A stretch of DNA of 42,428 nt from Oscillospiraceae bacterium (GCA_017415775.1 JAFQFC010000036.1:1-42428), one strand, 5' to 3'; shown: positions 7,750 to 16,502, counted from the first letter of the stretch. The notes: generated from the letters alone by a model not told the origin. Translations and numbers: made by a program.

Positions 7750-8151
7750 TTACTCCTCCATCATGGCGGCAAACAGTTCCTCGATGCGGCCCTTCTCCCC
7801 TCGCAGATACAACCAGCCCAGCAACGCTTCCAGCGCTGTAGCCTGCTGGTACTGGGCACGGCTGGCGTTCTTGGGAATAGACTGCACATTTGCGTTGCGG
7901 CCGCGGCGGAACACCGCCTGCTCGGCCTCCGTCAGCATGGGCAGGATCTTCTCCGCCGCCGCTGCCTGTGCCGGGGCGCATACCAGTTCCACGGTGGCAC
8001 GATGCAGGCCCTTGCCGGTGGCCTTACCGTGGGCGCACAGGTAAGTACGTACCAGCAGTTCAAAGACGGCATCACCCAAATGGGCAAGGCCGATGCTGCT
8101 GATGGCACGGATCTCATCATCAGGAAGCTGAACAGAAAAATACTCAGTCAT
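7750..8151 (-). CDS. mrnC: Mini-ribonuclease III
   Basis: Mini-III is an RNase III-like enzyme without the dsRNA-binding domain that matures 23S rRNA termini. The 133-residue protein contains the catalytic RNase III core, SIGLAHLGDAVFELLVR at about 18-34, and the second acidic helix ALEALLGWLYLRG at about 106-118, with 'NANVQSIPKNASRAQYQQA' between them. The start at 8151 was chosen because AGAGGA precedes it by about 7 bases and the promoter overlaps the longer reading frame. Linkage to rqcH is tight. In many Firmicutes mrnC lies with cysS, which is not seen here. Confidence 0.92.
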   Translation of the reverse strand: MTEYFSVQLPDDEIRAISSIGLAHLGDAVFELLVRTYLCAHGKATGKGLHRATVELVCAPAQAAAAEKILPMLTEAEQAVFRRGRNANVQSIPKNASRAQYQQATALEALLGWLYLRGEKGRIEELFAAMMEE

Positions 8152-8185
8152 ACAGGATTCCTCTTTACAACATATTTTCTCACAT

Positions 8186-8214
8186 AGTATGGCATTCTTT
8201 CGCCGATTTCGCAA
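8186..8214 (-). promoter_or_regulatory. Promoter of mrnC-rqcH
   Basis: On the minus strand, TTGCGA (8214-8209) and CATACT (8191-8186) have a 17-base spacer. The promoter diverges from that of the DUF6062 gene. Confidence 0.55.
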
Positions 8215-8223
8215 GTGTTTTCC

Positions 8224-8252
8224 TTGTGTTTTCAGATGTTTGGCCGTATACT
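8224..8252 (+). promoter_or_regulatory. Promoter of the DUF6062 gene
   Basis: TTGTGT (8224-8229) and TATACT (8247-8252) are 17 bases apart, 31 bases before the ATG. Confidence 0.65.
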
Positions 8253-8282
8253 GGTGTCAACAAACACTCGGGAGGTCAGACG

Positions 8283-9038
8283 ATGAAAGAGCAGCTCCAC
8301 ACCATTCCCGTCAACGAGGCATTTGATGCAGGGGATGAATGTCCCTTCTGCTATCTGCAGCGGCAGGCAGAGCAGCGGATCATCCGCTACGTGGCCGGTC
8401 CCGGTGCCAGCTATATGGAACCCGAGGTACGCCTTGCCACCGACAAGGCCGGTTTCTGCCGGGAGCACATGAAAAAACTCCACGACTATGGCAACACCTT
8501 AGGTGCGGCGTTGATCCTCCAGACCCACTATGCACGGCTCCTGGAGCAGTTCCGCAAGGACGCCGCCGACTTCACACCTCCCGGCAAAAAATCGCTGCTG
8601 GGCAAGCGGAAAGAGGGCGAAAGCTCCGATTTGCCCCGCCGCATCCGGCAGCAATCCTGCTCGTGCTATGTGTGCGATAAGATCGACTACAACATGGACC
8701 GTTACTATCACACCTTCTGCGTGCTGACGAAGGAAGCAGAGTTTCGTACCAAGGTGGAAAGCGGTAAAGGCTTCTGCCTGCGCCACTTCGGTGAGCTGCT
8801 GGCTGCCGCCGAAGAACGGCTGCCCAACGGGCAGTACGAGTGGTTCTACACCACTGTCTTCCCTTTGATGGAGCGGCAGCTGGTGCGTGTCAAGGAAGAT
8901 CTGGACTGGCTCATCGCCAAGTACGACTATCGCAACGCCAGCCTTCCCTGGAAAAACTCACAGGACGCCCTGAAGCGGGCCATGCAGAAGGTAGAGGGTC
9001 TCTACCCTGCCGACCCGGCATATCAGATGGAGAAATAA
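8283..9038 (+). CDS. DUF6062 family cysteine-rich protein
   Basis: This is a 251-residue soluble protein of unknown function. The most visible feature is a repeated pattern. C20-x2-C23 (ECPFC) is followed 36 residues later by C59-x2-H62 (FCREH). The pattern recurs as C128-x2-C131 (CYVC), followed 34 residues later by C165-x2-H168 (FCLRH). Both halves contain a Gly-Phe-Cys-x-x-His context, suggesting an internal duplication with two metal sites, probably zinc. The start at 8283 follows GGGAGGT. The gene is monocistronic with its own promoter and terminator. The family name is from memory; the metal sites are inferred. Confidence 0.75.
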   Translation: MKEQLHTIPVNEAFDAGDECPFCYLQRQAEQRIIRYVAGPGASYMEPEVRLATDKAGFCREHMKKLHDYGNTLGAALILQTHYARLLEQFRKDAADFTPPGKKSLLGKRKEGESSDLPRRIRQQSCSCYVCDKIDYNMDRYYHTFCVLTKEAEFRTKVESGKGFCLRHFGELLAAAEERLPNGQYEWFYTTVFPLMERQLVRVKEDLDWLIAKYDYRNASLPWKNSQDALKRAMQKVEGLYPADPAYQMEK

Positions 9039-9040
9039 AG

Positions 9041-9071
9041 AAACCGCACCCCGTGGGGTGCGGTTTACTTT
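9041..9071. terminator. Terminator between the DUF6062 gene and ispF
   Basis: AAACCGCACCCC and GGGGTGCGGTTT form the stem, followed by ACTTTT on the plus strand. It sits between convergent genes. Confidence 0.75.
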
Positions 9072-9078
9072 TGATCGG

Positions 9079-9561
9079 TTATTCCTTCTCCACCAGCACC
9101 ACGGCATGTGCGGCCATGCCGGAACCGTCGCCGGTGAAACCAAGATGCTCCTCGGTGGTGGCCTTGACGCCCACCTGCTCCACTGCGATGCCCAGTGCAG
9201 CGGCGATATTCTGCCGCATGGTCAAACGGTAGGGTGCAATCTTGGGGGCCTGTGCGATCAAAGTGGCATCGATGTTCACCACCTGCACCTTGGCCTCGGC
9301 CAGTTTTTCCGCCACACGCTGCAGCAGCAGAATACTGGAGATGTTCAGAAATGCCTTGTCGCTATCAGGAAACAGATTGCCAATATCCGGCAGACCCGCC
9401 GCACCCAGCAGCGCATCCATAACGGCATGGGTCAGCACATCGGCGTCGGAATGGCCCAGCAGCCCCTTTTCATAGGGGACGGTCACGCCGCCAAGGATCA
9501 GGGGCCGGCCCTCCACCAGACGGTGCACGTCATAGCCGTGGCCGATACGCAGATTGGTCAT
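9079..9561 (-). CDS. ispF: 2-C-methyl-D-erythritol 2,4-cyclodiphosphate synthase
   Basis: IspF cyclises CDP-methylerythritol 2-phosphate, releasing CMP, in the MEP pathway. The 160-residue protein is full length. It has the metal-binding GHGYDVHRL at about 7-15, the [21 protein letters not shown] segment at about 34-54, the [10 protein letters not shown] loop at 59-68, and the C-terminal [19 protein letters not shown]. Its ATG overlaps the ispD stop (ATGA), showing translational coupling in carD-ispD-ispF. Confidence 0.97.
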   Translation of the reverse strand: MTNLRIGHGYDVHRLVEGRPLILGGVTVPYEKGLLGHSDADVLTHAVMDALLGAAGLPDIGNLFPDSDKAFLNISSILLLQRVAEKLAEAKVQVVNIDATLIAQAPKIAPYRLTMRQNIAAALGIAVEQVGVKATTEEHLGFTGDGSGMAAHAVVLVEKE

Positions 9562-10295
9562 CTTCCCTGCTCCCTTCTCATCAAGATCGCCTCGGCAATG
9601 GCAATATCCAGCGGCGTAGTGATCTTGATGTTCTCACGATTACCTTCGGTCAAGTAGACCTGCTTGCCCAGCCGCTCCACTGCGGCGCAGTCATCCGTGA
9701 CAGTAACACCATCACGCACCACGGCCTGCAGCGCCGCCTTCAGGAGATCAGCCTGAAAGACCTGCGGCGTCTGGACGGCAAAAAGCTTACTGCGGTCCGG
9801 CGTATCGGTGATGAGACCCGTTTCGTCCGCCACTTTCACCGTATCGGTCACCGGTACAGCGGGGGCTGCAGCGTACGTGTTGCAGGCGTAGCGGATCACA
9901 TGGTCGAAATCTTCCGGCAGCACCAGGGGACGGGCGCCGTCGTGAACGGCCAAAAATCCCGACTTAGGATCAGCCTCCACAGCCGCCGCAAGCACCGATT
10001 CGGTGCGGGTCGCACCGCCGCAGACCACCTTCACCTTCTTGCGAAGGCCGGCGTCCTTCACCAGCTGTGCCACCTCTTCCAACGTATCTTCCCGGGTGGC
10101 CACGATGATCTCCGTCACCAGCTCCGTCTTATCAATGGCCTGCAGCGTACGCTTAAGCACCGGCACACAGGCAACATGCATCAAAAGCTTATTTTCGCCG
10201 CCCATACGGGTGGAACTGCCGGCAGCCGGCACAATAGCTGTGCACAGCGGACGGCAGCTGTCCTGGGCTTTTCTTACTTTATTCCAAAAAGACAT
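9558..10295 (-). CDS. ispD: 2-C-methyl-D-erythritol 4-phosphate cytidylyltransferase
   Basis: IspD transfers CMP from CTP to methylerythritol 4-phosphate. The 245-residue protein has about 16 extra N-terminal residues before the nucleotide-binding '[17 protein letters not shown]' motif at about 20-36. This is followed by the VHDGARPLV signature at about 117-125 and '[14 protein letters not shown]'. The start lies one base after the carD stop, with AGGAG upstream. In IspD the usual loop is GxGxRM; here it is GSSTRM, common in Clostridia. It is in an operon with carD and ispF. Confidence 0.95.
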   Translation of the reverse strand: MSFWNKVRKAQDSCRPLCTAIVPAAGSSTRMGGENKLLMHVACVPVLKRTLQAIDKTELVTEIIVATREDTLEEVAQLVKDAGLRKKVKVVCGGATRTESVLAAAVEADPKSGFLAVHDGARPLVLPEDFDHVIRYACNTYAAAPAVPVTDTVKVADETGLITDTPDRSKLFAVQTPQVFQADLLKAALQAVVRDGVTVTDDCAAVERLGKQVYLTEGNRENIKITTPLDIAIAEAILMRREQGR

Positions 10296-10296
10296 C

Positions 10297-10785
10297 TCAT
10301 TTAGCTCCTGCCATAATGGTCTCGTTCAAGCAGTTCTCTGCCTCCTGATAAGTGAGTCCCTGCACCAGGACGATCTCGGAAATGAGGATCTGCTTGGCGG
10401 TGTGCAGCATTTTTCGCTCACCGTTGGACAAGCCACGCTGCGCATCACGCCACATGAGGCCCTTAATAACACGAGCCACTTCCATCAAATCGCCGCTTTT
10501 GATGCGCTGCATGTTTTCACGGTAACGATGGTTCCAGTTGGCCGTCATCTCCGCATCCATATCAGAAATGCTTTGCAGCACGGCCTGGATCTCCTCTTGC
10601 GAGGACAAAGAGCGCACACCGATGCTGCCGCTATTCTCCGTGGGGATTTTCAGCACTAAACCGCCGACAGGCATGCGGAACACATAGTAGTTCGCCCGCT
10701 TCCCCGCCAGCTTTTCTTCCGTGATCGCCTCGATGACGCCGGCCCCGTGCATGGGGTGCACCACCTTTTCGCCCACCAGATACAT
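10297..10785 (-). CDS. carD: CarD family transcription regulator
   Basis: CarD-type proteins bind the RNA polymerase beta subunit through an N-terminal Tudor-like RID domain and stabilise open promoter complexes. The 162-residue protein shows the RID opening YLVGEKVVHPMHGAGVI and 'YYVFRMPVGGLVLKIPTEN' (residues about 2-51). A helical C-terminal domain includes 'NWNHRYRENMQRIKSGDLMEVARVI', the conserved part of the family. The start at 10785 was chosen for the GGGGAGGGG ribosome site; the upstream extension lies on the promoter leader. It heads the ispD-ispF operon, an arrangement seen in other Clostridia. Confidence 0.93.
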   Translation of the reverse strand: MYLVGEKVVHPMHGAGVIEAITEEKLAGKRANYYVFRMPVGGLVLKIPTENSGSIGVRSLSSQEEIQAVLQSISDMDAEMTANWNHRYRENMQRIKSGDLMEVARVIKGLMWRDAQRGLSNGERKMLHTAKQILISEIVLVQGLTYQEAENCLNETIMAGAK

Positions 10786-10829
10786 AAATGCCCCTCCCCT
10801 CTTAGAGTTGCAGAAAATGCTACATGTAT

Positions 10830-10858
10830 ATTGTAACAAAAGTCTTTCCACTTTTCAA
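10830..10858 (-). promoter_or_regulatory. Promoter of carD-ispD-ispF
   Basis: On the minus strand, TTGAAA (10858-10853) and TACAAT (10835-10830) have a 17-base spacer, about 45 bases before the carD start. Confidence 0.8.
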
Positions 10859-10952
10859 GAAAAACAGTCACTTTTTACCAAAATTTCTGTTTCGCACTGC
10901 AGTATTTCCCGTTGTTTTCACAGTCTTTCCCTTTGCCGCACGAAAATTTTCA

Positions 10953-10982
10953 TAGACAAAGCAGGCATATACGGTGTATCAT
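10953..10982 (+). promoter_or_regulatory. Promoter candidate for the flavoprotein gene
   Basis: TAGACA (10953-10958) and TATCAT (10977-10982) are 18 bases apart, 28 bases before the ATG. Confidence 0.5.
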
Positions 10983-11010
10983 AAAGAAAACATTGTCAGG
11001 AGGAGACACG

Positions 11011-11640
11011 ATGAAAGTACTACTGGTCAACGGCAGCCCCCGCAAAGAAGGCAACACCTATCTTGCTTTGAAGGAGATCGCCGGCGTGCTGGAAGCACAG
11101 GGTATAGAAACCGAAATTTTCTGGATCGGCAACGAGGCCATCAACGGCTGTATCATGTGCGGCGGCTGCCGCACAGAGGGGCGATGCGCTATCAACGACA
11201 TCGTTACTGCGTTTCAGGATAAGGCCGTGCAGGCTGACGGCTTCGTCTTCGGCGCTCCGGTCCATTTCGCAGGTCCTGCCGGCAATTTCTGCTCTTTCAT
11301 GGACCGGCTTTTCTACTCCTGTGTCAACGATGGCAAGACCTTGGCCATGAAGCCTGCTGCCGCCATCACCGTGGCACGCCGGGCCGGCACTTCTGCCTCG
11401 CTGGACCGGATCAACAAGTACATCACCTACGGTCACATGCCCCTCATCTCCTCCAGTTACTGGAACATGGCTTTCGGCGCCAAGTGCGGCGAAGTGCTGC
11501 AGGACGAGGAAGGTCTGCAAACCATGCGCAATGTGGGTCTGAATCTGGCCTATGTGCTGCGCTGTATCCAGGCCGGACAGGCTGCCGGTGTGGAGCGTCC
11601 CCAGCATGAGTGCGGCGCACGCACCAATTTTATCCGTTGA
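11011..11640 (+). CDS. NADPH-dependent FMN reductase / iron-sulfur-flavoprotein-like
   Basis: This 209-residue flavodoxin-fold protein starts with the FMN phosphate loop 'LLVNGSPRKEGNTY' (about 4-17). It has the second FMN-binding segment 'FVFGAPVHFAGPAGNFCSFMDRLFY'. A compact cysteine motif, C47-x2-C50-x2-C53-x5-C59, is close to that of archaeal iron-sulfur flavoproteins, though many plain FMN reductases carry similar cysteines, so a cluster is uncertain. The start is set by AGGAGGAGA. It is monocistronic, ending at a hairpin shared with kup. It is probably a cytosolic electron carrier or reductase of unknown partner. Confidence 0.85.
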   Translation: MKVLLVNGSPRKEGNTYLALKEIAGVLEAQGIETEIFWIGNEAINGCIMCGGCRTEGRCAINDIVTAFQDKAVQADGFVFGAPVHFAGPAGNFCSFMDRLFYSCVNDGKTLAMKPAAAITVARRAGTSASLDRINKYITYGHMPLISSSYWNMAFGAKCGEVLQDEEGLQTMRNVGLNLAYVLRCIQAGQAAGVERPQHECGARTNFIR

Positions 11641-11645
11641 ACAGC

Positions 11646-11676
11646 AAAAGCTCCGTCTTTGAAAGACGGAGCTTTT
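11646..11676. terminator. Bidirectional terminator between the flavoprotein gene and kup
   Basis: AAAAGCTCCGTCTTT pairs with AAAGACGGAGCTTTT. It has A and T tracts on both sides and lies between converging genes. Confidence 0.85.
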
Positions 11677-11681
11677 GACTT

Positions 11682-13706
11682 TCACCAATGCTTCTTGCTT
11701 TTGTTGCCCTCGTGGCTCTCCACACGGACGATCCTGTCTTCTTTCTTGGGCGGAACGATCACCAGCGGCACATTCTCCACGATCAGCGTTGCCGTATCCA
11801 GACCGTACCAGGTCAGCTTGGAACCGGCCAGCTTACGGATGGAGTACTTGGCGTTGAGGATCTTGGCATCCAGCGAATTCAGCACACCCCACTTGGAGGG
11901 CACCACCTTGTGGATCACGCCAAATTTGAAGCTGCCCACCGTAAAGCCGCCGTAGATGGAGTGACGACGGTCCTGCAGCGGCAGTTCTCCGCTCTGCTGC
12001 AGATCCTGCACGATCTGGCGCAGGTATATATTGACATGCTGGCTGCACTTGAAGCCCAGATTGATGCGAATATGGAAAATGAAGTCCGTACCGTATGTCT
12101 CCACCTCATAAGTCATATCGCCGGGCGTTTCCAGCACGTTCATACTGATAAACCAGTAGGCATCGGCACGCTTATGGTCCTTATCCACGATGGAGAACAG
12201 AATGTCTCGGTCGATCAGCTCCGGATCGTCGTCCTTCACCAGAAAGACCAGATTGTTGGCCGTCAAGGGAAGGGACTGATCCTCATGCAGCCGCTGCATG
12301 ACAGGGATATAGTCCCGGAGCTTCAACGTGGTACGGAACTGGTTTTCCAGCTGCGTGCCACGATGCCAGATCACCATCAGCAGCAGGATCAGCAGCGTCA
12401 GAAGTGCCGTGAAATAGCCGCCGTGGAAGAATTTGCCCAGGCTGGAAATGAAGAAGACTATTTCGATGGTGCCGAACACCAGCAGCACCGCCCAGGGCAG
12501 AAGCTTGCGTTTTTTCACCAGACGCAGATAGGCAAAGATCAGCAGCGTGGTCATCAGCATCGTGATGGTAATCGCCAGACCGTAGGCAGACTCGATCTTA
12601 TGGCCGCTGCGGAAGTACAGCACCACCAGGCTGCAGCCGATCCACATCAGCCAGTTCACCGAACCGATGTACAATTGGCCCTTGGTATCGGAGGGATAGC
12701 TCATCTCCAGATGAGGCAGCAGGTCCAGATGAATGGCCTCGGACACCAGCGTGTACGAGCCGGTGATCAACGCCTGCGAAGCGATCACCGCCGCCATGGT
12801 GCTGAGGATCACCGCCACAGGGCGCAGACCCTCGGGCAGCATCTGGAAGAAGGGATTCAGGTCCTTCATCGTGTGCAGTGCCTCGTTACCCATATTGCTG
12901 ATCATCCAGGCGCCCTGTCCCATATAGTTAAGGATCAGGCAGGCTTTAACGAAAGGCCAGCTGAAATAGATGTTCTCACGGCCCACATGGCCCATGTCGG
13001 AGTACAGTGCCTCGGCACCGGTGGTGGCAAGAAAGACGCTGCCCAGAATCATAAAGCCCGCCTTGTTATAAGGGCTCAGCAGCACTTCCACGGCATAGAT
13101 CGGATTGAAGGCCTTCAAAACCACCGGATTCTGCAGCAAGGTCAGCAGACCGGTGATCCCCAAAAAGGAGAACCACACCAGCATGGCAGGGCCAAAGGCT
13201 TTTCCGATCTTACTGGTGCCTGCGTGCTGCACGGAAAACAGAATGCAGATGATCGCCAATGTGATCAGCACCACCAGCAGCTGTCCTTCGCCCAGCAGTT
13301 CGTTCATCAGCGGAATACTGCGAAGACCCTCTACCGCTGTAGTGACCGTCACCGCAGGGGTCAGTACACCGTCGGCCAGCAAAGCTGCACCGCCCAGAAT
13401 GGCCGGGATCACCAGCCACTTTCCGTGATAGCGAACCAGCGCATAGAGGGAAAAGATACCGCCTTCCCCGTGGTTGTCGGCCTTCATGGCGATGACCACA
13501 TACTTGATGGTAGTCAGCAGCGTCACCGTCCAGATCACCAGAGACAACGCACCGACAATAAAATCTTCACTGATGCCGGGAAGTCCGCCGTTGCCCTCCA
13601 TGATGGATTTCATCACGTACAAGGGCGACGTTCCGATGTCGCCATAAACAATACCGATGGTCACGAGAAACATGCCAAATCGGAAATTTTTCTTTGATGT
13701 ATTCAT
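11682..13706 (-). CDS. kup: KUP-family potassium uptake protein
   Basis: Kup is a proton-coupled potassium importer of the KUP/HAK/KT superfamily. The 674-residue protein carries the family signature GIVYGDIGTSPLYV at about 18-31. It has about twelve hydrophobic segments in the first 450 residues and a cytoplasmic C-terminal domain of about 200 residues. The length is slightly above the E. coli enzyme. A clear TTGACA-17-TACATT promoter lies about 110 bases upstream, and a GGCGGA ribosome site precedes the ATG. The leader of about 110 bases showed no convincing ydaO-type c-di-AMP aptamer. No other potassium genes are nearby. Confidence 0.95.
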   Translation of the reverse strand: MNTSKKNFRFGMFLVTIGIVYGDIGTSPLYVMKSIMEGNGGLPGISEDFIVGALSLVIWTVTLLTTIKYVVIAMKADNHGEGGIFSLYALVRYHGKWLVIPAILGGAALLADGVLTPAVTVTTAVEGLRSIPLMNELLGEGQLLVVLITLAIICILFSVQHAGTSKIGKAFGPAMLVWFSFLGITGLLTLLQNPVVLKAFNPIYAVEVLLSPYNKAGFMILGSVFLATTGAEALYSDMGHVGRENIYFSWPFVKACLILNYMGQGAWMISNMGNEALHTMKDLNPFFQMLPEGLRPVAVILSTMAAVIASQALITGSYTLVSEAIHLDLLPHLEMSYPSDTKGQLYIGSVNWLMWIGCSLVVLYFRSGHKIESAYGLAITITMLMTTLLIFAYLRLVKKRKLLPWAVLLVFGTIEIVFFISSLGKFFHGGYFTALLTLLILLLMVIWHRGTQLENQFRTTLKLRDYIPVMQRLHEDQSLPLTANNLVFLVKDDDPELIDRDILFSIVDKDHKRADAYWFISMNVLETPGDMTYEVETYGTDFIFHIRINLGFKCSQHVNIYLRQIVQDLQQSGELPLQDRRHSIYGGFTVGSFKFGVIHKVVPSKWGVLNSLDAKILNAKYSIRKLAGSKLTWYGLDTATLIVENVPLVIVPPKKEDRIVRVESHEGNKSKKHW

Positions 13707-13822
13707 ATCACATCCGCCTTTATTGATTGATCTCTATCGCCGCACAATAAGCCGTGAACATATCTGGCTTTATACATCTAAGTGCTTCTTATTTCACGTT
13801 AAAATTTCATAAAGATATTTTC

Positions 13823-13851
13823 AATGTAGCAAAATCTGTTACTTCTGTCAA
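13823..13851 (-). promoter_or_regulatory. Promoter of kup
   Basis: On the minus strand, TTGACA (13851-13846) and TACATT (13828-13823) are 17 bases apart. It leaves an AT-rich leader of about 110 bases. Confidence 0.8.
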
Positions 13852-13906
13852 TATCTTCTCCGCCATCTTTTGTCGTTAAATTATTCACAGTTTTTATCTT
13901 TTTCTA

Positions 13907-13935
13907 TTGTATCTCCCCCCTTTTGCTGCTACAAT
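13907..13935 (+). promoter_or_regulatory. Promoter of the C69-family gene
   Basis: TTGTAT (13907-13912) and TACAAT (13930-13935) are 17 bases apart, 31 bases before the ATG. Confidence 0.6.
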
Positions 13936-13966
13936 GGACATAACTTACAGGAGAGGACGTGAGCCT

Positions 13967-15178
13967 ATGTGTGATACTCTGGGCAGAATTTTCCCCAACG
14001 GAGCAGTGTTCGCCAAGAACAGTGACCGCAGCCCCAACGAAGTACAGGTCACAGAATTCCATCCCGCCCGCACCGGCCTGTCGGGTGAAGTTGCCTGCAC
14101 CTATCTTCGTATTCCGCAGGTCTCACAGACGCACGCAGTGCTGCTCTCCCGCCCTGCGTGGATGTGGGGTGCGGAGATCGGCGTCAACGAGTTCGGCCTG
14201 TGCATCGGCAACGAAGCGGTGTTCACCAAAGGCGCCTATGGCAAAACCGGACTCACCGGCATGGATCTTCTCCGCCTGGCACTGGAGCGCTGCCGTACGG
14301 CCCGGGAAGCGATCGGCTGCATCACGCAGTTGCTGCAGCAGTACGGACAGGGCGGTAACTGCGGCTACGACCACGATTTTTACTACGACAACGCTTTCCT
14401 GATCATGGACCGCACCACCCTCTATGTGCTGGAAACCTGCGGCAAAGAATGGGTCTGGAAGCAGTATCCGGCCGCCAGTATCAGCAACCGTCTCTCCATC
14501 GGCAGCGACGGCGACAGCTACAGCGGCGAGATTTGTGATTTCAAAAAGAAGCATACCGAGCCGATCTACACCACCTTTTCCGGTTCTGCCCATCGCAAAA
14601 GCCAGACGGCCCGTTTTCTGGATGCTGCCGATCCGCTGAGCGGCTGCATGGCGGCACTGCGGTGCCATGACCACGGCGTCAGCGATCCCTTTGCCAAGGG
14701 CACCGTGTCCAGCGCCTGCATGCATTACGGCGCTATGGTGGGCGATCACACCACCGCCAGCATGGTGGTTTCGCTGGAGCCGGAACGCACTGTGATCTGG
14801 ACCACCGGCAGCAGCGCTCCCTGCGTTTCTCTATTTAAGCCGTGGCTCTTCGGCTGTAAAGCAGTTTTGCCTGTCACATATTCCGATGACAAGTGCGGCG
14901 AATCCTACTGGCTGGAGGCAGAAAAGTTCCGCCGTAATCTGCTGGGCAAGCGATTGCCCAAGGAGTTCTATGCCCAGCGTGACGAGATCCAGCAGCGTTG
15001 GCTGCAGCAGGCAGCCCAGACGGCCCACGATGATTTCCCCGCCTTCTCCCGGGCCTGTCTGGAAGAGGAGGCTGCCTTCTACCGCAAGTGGAGCAGCTGT
15101 GTCCTCTTTCCTGTTTCCTGCGGCGCAGGTTTCCGCAAGCGTTGGACGAAGAAGAATCAGGTTCTCTTCAGCGAATAA
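13967..15178 (+). CDS. C69-family dipeptidase / secernin-like Ntn hydrolase
   Basis: This 403-residue protein is of the peptidase family C69 (U34)/secernin group. The sequence begins Met-Cys-Asp-Thr, so removal of Met exposes the N-terminal nucleophile Cys. This is followed by 'FAKNSDRSPNEVQ' (about 16-28), the typical Asn-Ser-Asp-Arg active-site segment, and 'GVNEFGLCIGNEAVFTK' (about 72-88). No signal peptide is present, so a cytosolic amidohydrolase or dipeptidase is likely. The start was chosen because it alone places Cys at position 2 and AGGAGAGG lies about ten bases upstream. The substrate is unknown. Confidence 0.9.
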   Translation: MCDTLGRIFPNGAVFAKNSDRSPNEVQVTEFHPARTGLSGEVACTYLRIPQVSQTHAVLLSRPAWMWGAEIGVNEFGLCIGNEAVFTKGAYGKTGLTGMDLLRLALERCRTAREAIGCITQLLQQYGQGGNCGYDHDFYYDNAFLIMDRTTLYVLETCGKEWVWKQYPAASISNRLSIGSDGDSYSGEICDFKKKHTEPIYTTFSGSAHRKSQTARFLDAADPLSGCMAALRCHDHGVSDPFAKGTVSSACMHYGAMVGDHTTASMVVSLEPERTVIWTTGSSAPCVSLFKPWLFGCKAVLPVTYSDDKCGESYWLEAEKFRRNLLGKRLPKEFYAQRDEIQQRWLQQAAQTAHDDFPAFSRACLEEEAAFYRKWSSCVLFPVSCGAGFRKRWTKKNQVLFSE

Positions 15179-15199
15179 AACCCCGACAGCAAACAAGAA

Positions 15200-15233
15200 A
15201 AAACCCCGGACAGCATAGACTGTCCGGGGTTTT
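15200..15233. terminator. Bidirectional terminator between the C69 gene and the cyclodeaminase gene
   Basis: AAAACCCCGGACAG-type stem arms (15200-15213 with 15220-15233) are flanked by A and T tracts. Confidence 0.83.
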
Positions 15234-15249
15234 ATCGCTATTTTGCAGC

Positions 15250-16350
15250 TTAATCAATGACGCCCAGACCACGGGCAACGATCGTAATAAAGTCCTGTAC
15301 GTTGGTCACCATGGTAGTGGCACTGAGGCTGCCACGGTCCAGCAGCTTGTTGACCACGAACTCAGCAGCATCCACGCAGTAGAGATACACGGGGCGCACC
15401 GTGCCGTCAGGCAGCACACGGAAAGAGGGCGTCATATTGCCGGTGGCAATGGTGTGCAGCATGGTGGCAAGGCAGATCACCGTGGTACTCTTGCGGGCCA
15501 CAGCACGCATGGCAGACTGACCGGCGTAGGCATCGGCGATCACTTCCGGCAGCGGACCATCATCACGGATGGAGCTGGTCAGCACAAAGGGCACACCCTT
15601 CTTCACACAGCTGTACATAATGCCGTTGTCGATCTGATAGTCTTCCAGAAACTGAGGGATAGAACCGCTGCGGCGCACCTTGTTGATCACGTCCAGATGA
15701 TTGTAGTGGCCATTGGGCTGGGACTGTTGCGTATAGATGTCCTGACCCAGCGCCGTATGCAGCAAAGCGGCCTCCAGATCGTGGGTAGCCAGTGCATTAC
15801 CGGCCAGCACACCATGGACATATCCGTTTTCAATCACTGCCTGCATGGCCCGACGTGCGCCCTCGTCAAAGGAGAACGCAGGGCCCATGACCCACACAAC
15901 ATGGCCATGGTCCTTCTCATACTTCAGCAGGTCGATCAGAGTATCGTAATCCTTGGCATAGGAAGTCTCACGGCTGCGGCCCTGGCGGAATGCAAAGTGA
16001 TCTTTGCAGCCGTCCTCTTCCTGTGTAAAACCGTTGGTATGGAGAAAGATGCCTTCCTCGCAGTGATCGGTCCGGCCCAAAGCCACCAGATCACCCTTCT
16101 TGAGGTTACGGGCTTCCACCACGTCCAGACGGCCGTTGGGGCGGAGCACCACACAGCTGTCCATGCGGCTGTCCTCAGCAAGCGTCCATGCACCGTTAAT
16201 TTTGAAATACTCGGGATACATAGAGGTGCTGTGATAATGCTCAGGCGCAACACCATCCATCTCAGCTACCATAAAGGCAACATCGGGTGCCTCCGTAAAC
16301 TGGGGCAGCGTAAAGTCGGGAGCATGATACTGCGGAAGCTCGAAGCTCAT
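15250..16350 (-). CDS. TIGR00300-family ornithine cyclodeaminase (LOR/SDH domain)
   Basis: This 366-residue protein matches the family that carries the LOR/SDH conserved domain and includes the archaeal ornithine cyclodeaminase converting ornithine to proline and ammonia with NAD. Recognisable segments are 'GYVHGVLAGNALATHDLEAALLHTALG', 'HYNHLDVINKVRRSGSIPQFLED', 'PFVLTSSIRDDGPLPEVI' and 'CLATMLHTIATGNMTPSF'. It is unrelated in sequence to the mu-crystallin-type Ocd. The start at 16350 follows AGAGAGG. It sits 76 bases downstream of tRNA-Ala(GGC), whose terminator lies between them, and no separate promoter is visible in the 36-base gap after that hairpin. The substrate is inferred from the family. 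Confidence 0.82.
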   Translation of the reverse strand: MSFELPQYHAPDFTLPQFTEAPDVAFMVAEMDGVAPEHYHSTSMYPEYFKINGAWTLAEDSRMDSCVVLRPNGRLDVVEARNLKKGDLVALGRTDHCEEGIFLHTNGFTQEEDGCKDHFAFRQGRSRETSYAKDYDTLIDLLKYEKDHGHVVWVMGPAFSFDEGARRAMQAVIENGYVHGVLAGNALATHDLEAALLHTALGQDIYTQQSQPNGHYNHLDVINKVRRSGSIPQFLEDYQIDNGIMYSCVKKGVPFVLTSSIRDDGPLPEVIADAYAGQSAMRAVARKSTTVICLATMLHTIATGNMTPSFRVLPDGTVRPVYLYCVDAAEFVVNKLLDRGSLSATTMVTNVQDFITIVARGLGVID

Positions 16351-16386
16351 AAAGATGCCTCTCTTTCTAATCTTTATGATTGATTG

Positions 16387-16426
16387 CAAAAGAAAAAGTC
16401 CTAAAATCTCACGATTTCAGGACTTT

Positions 16427-16427
<1 letters not shown>
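16387..16427 (-). terminator. Terminator of the tRNA-Ala gene
   Basis: On the minus strand, AAAAGTCCTGAAATC and GATTTTAGGACTTTT form the stem, followed by TCTTTT. It begins at the last bases of the tRNA and ends about 36 bases before the cyclodeaminase start. Confidence 0.8.

Positions 16428-16502
<75 letters not shown>

Noticed and set aside
11688-13697. A 669-codon open frame opposite kup
   Set aside because: It has the same His/Gln/Arg-rich shadow composition and Kup is unmistakable on the other strand.
13707-13822. A c-di-AMP (ydaO-type) riboswitch in the kup leader
   Set aside because: The leader is only about 110 bases, AT-rich, and lacks the conserved aptamer segments I know; no terminator hairpin is visible before the start.
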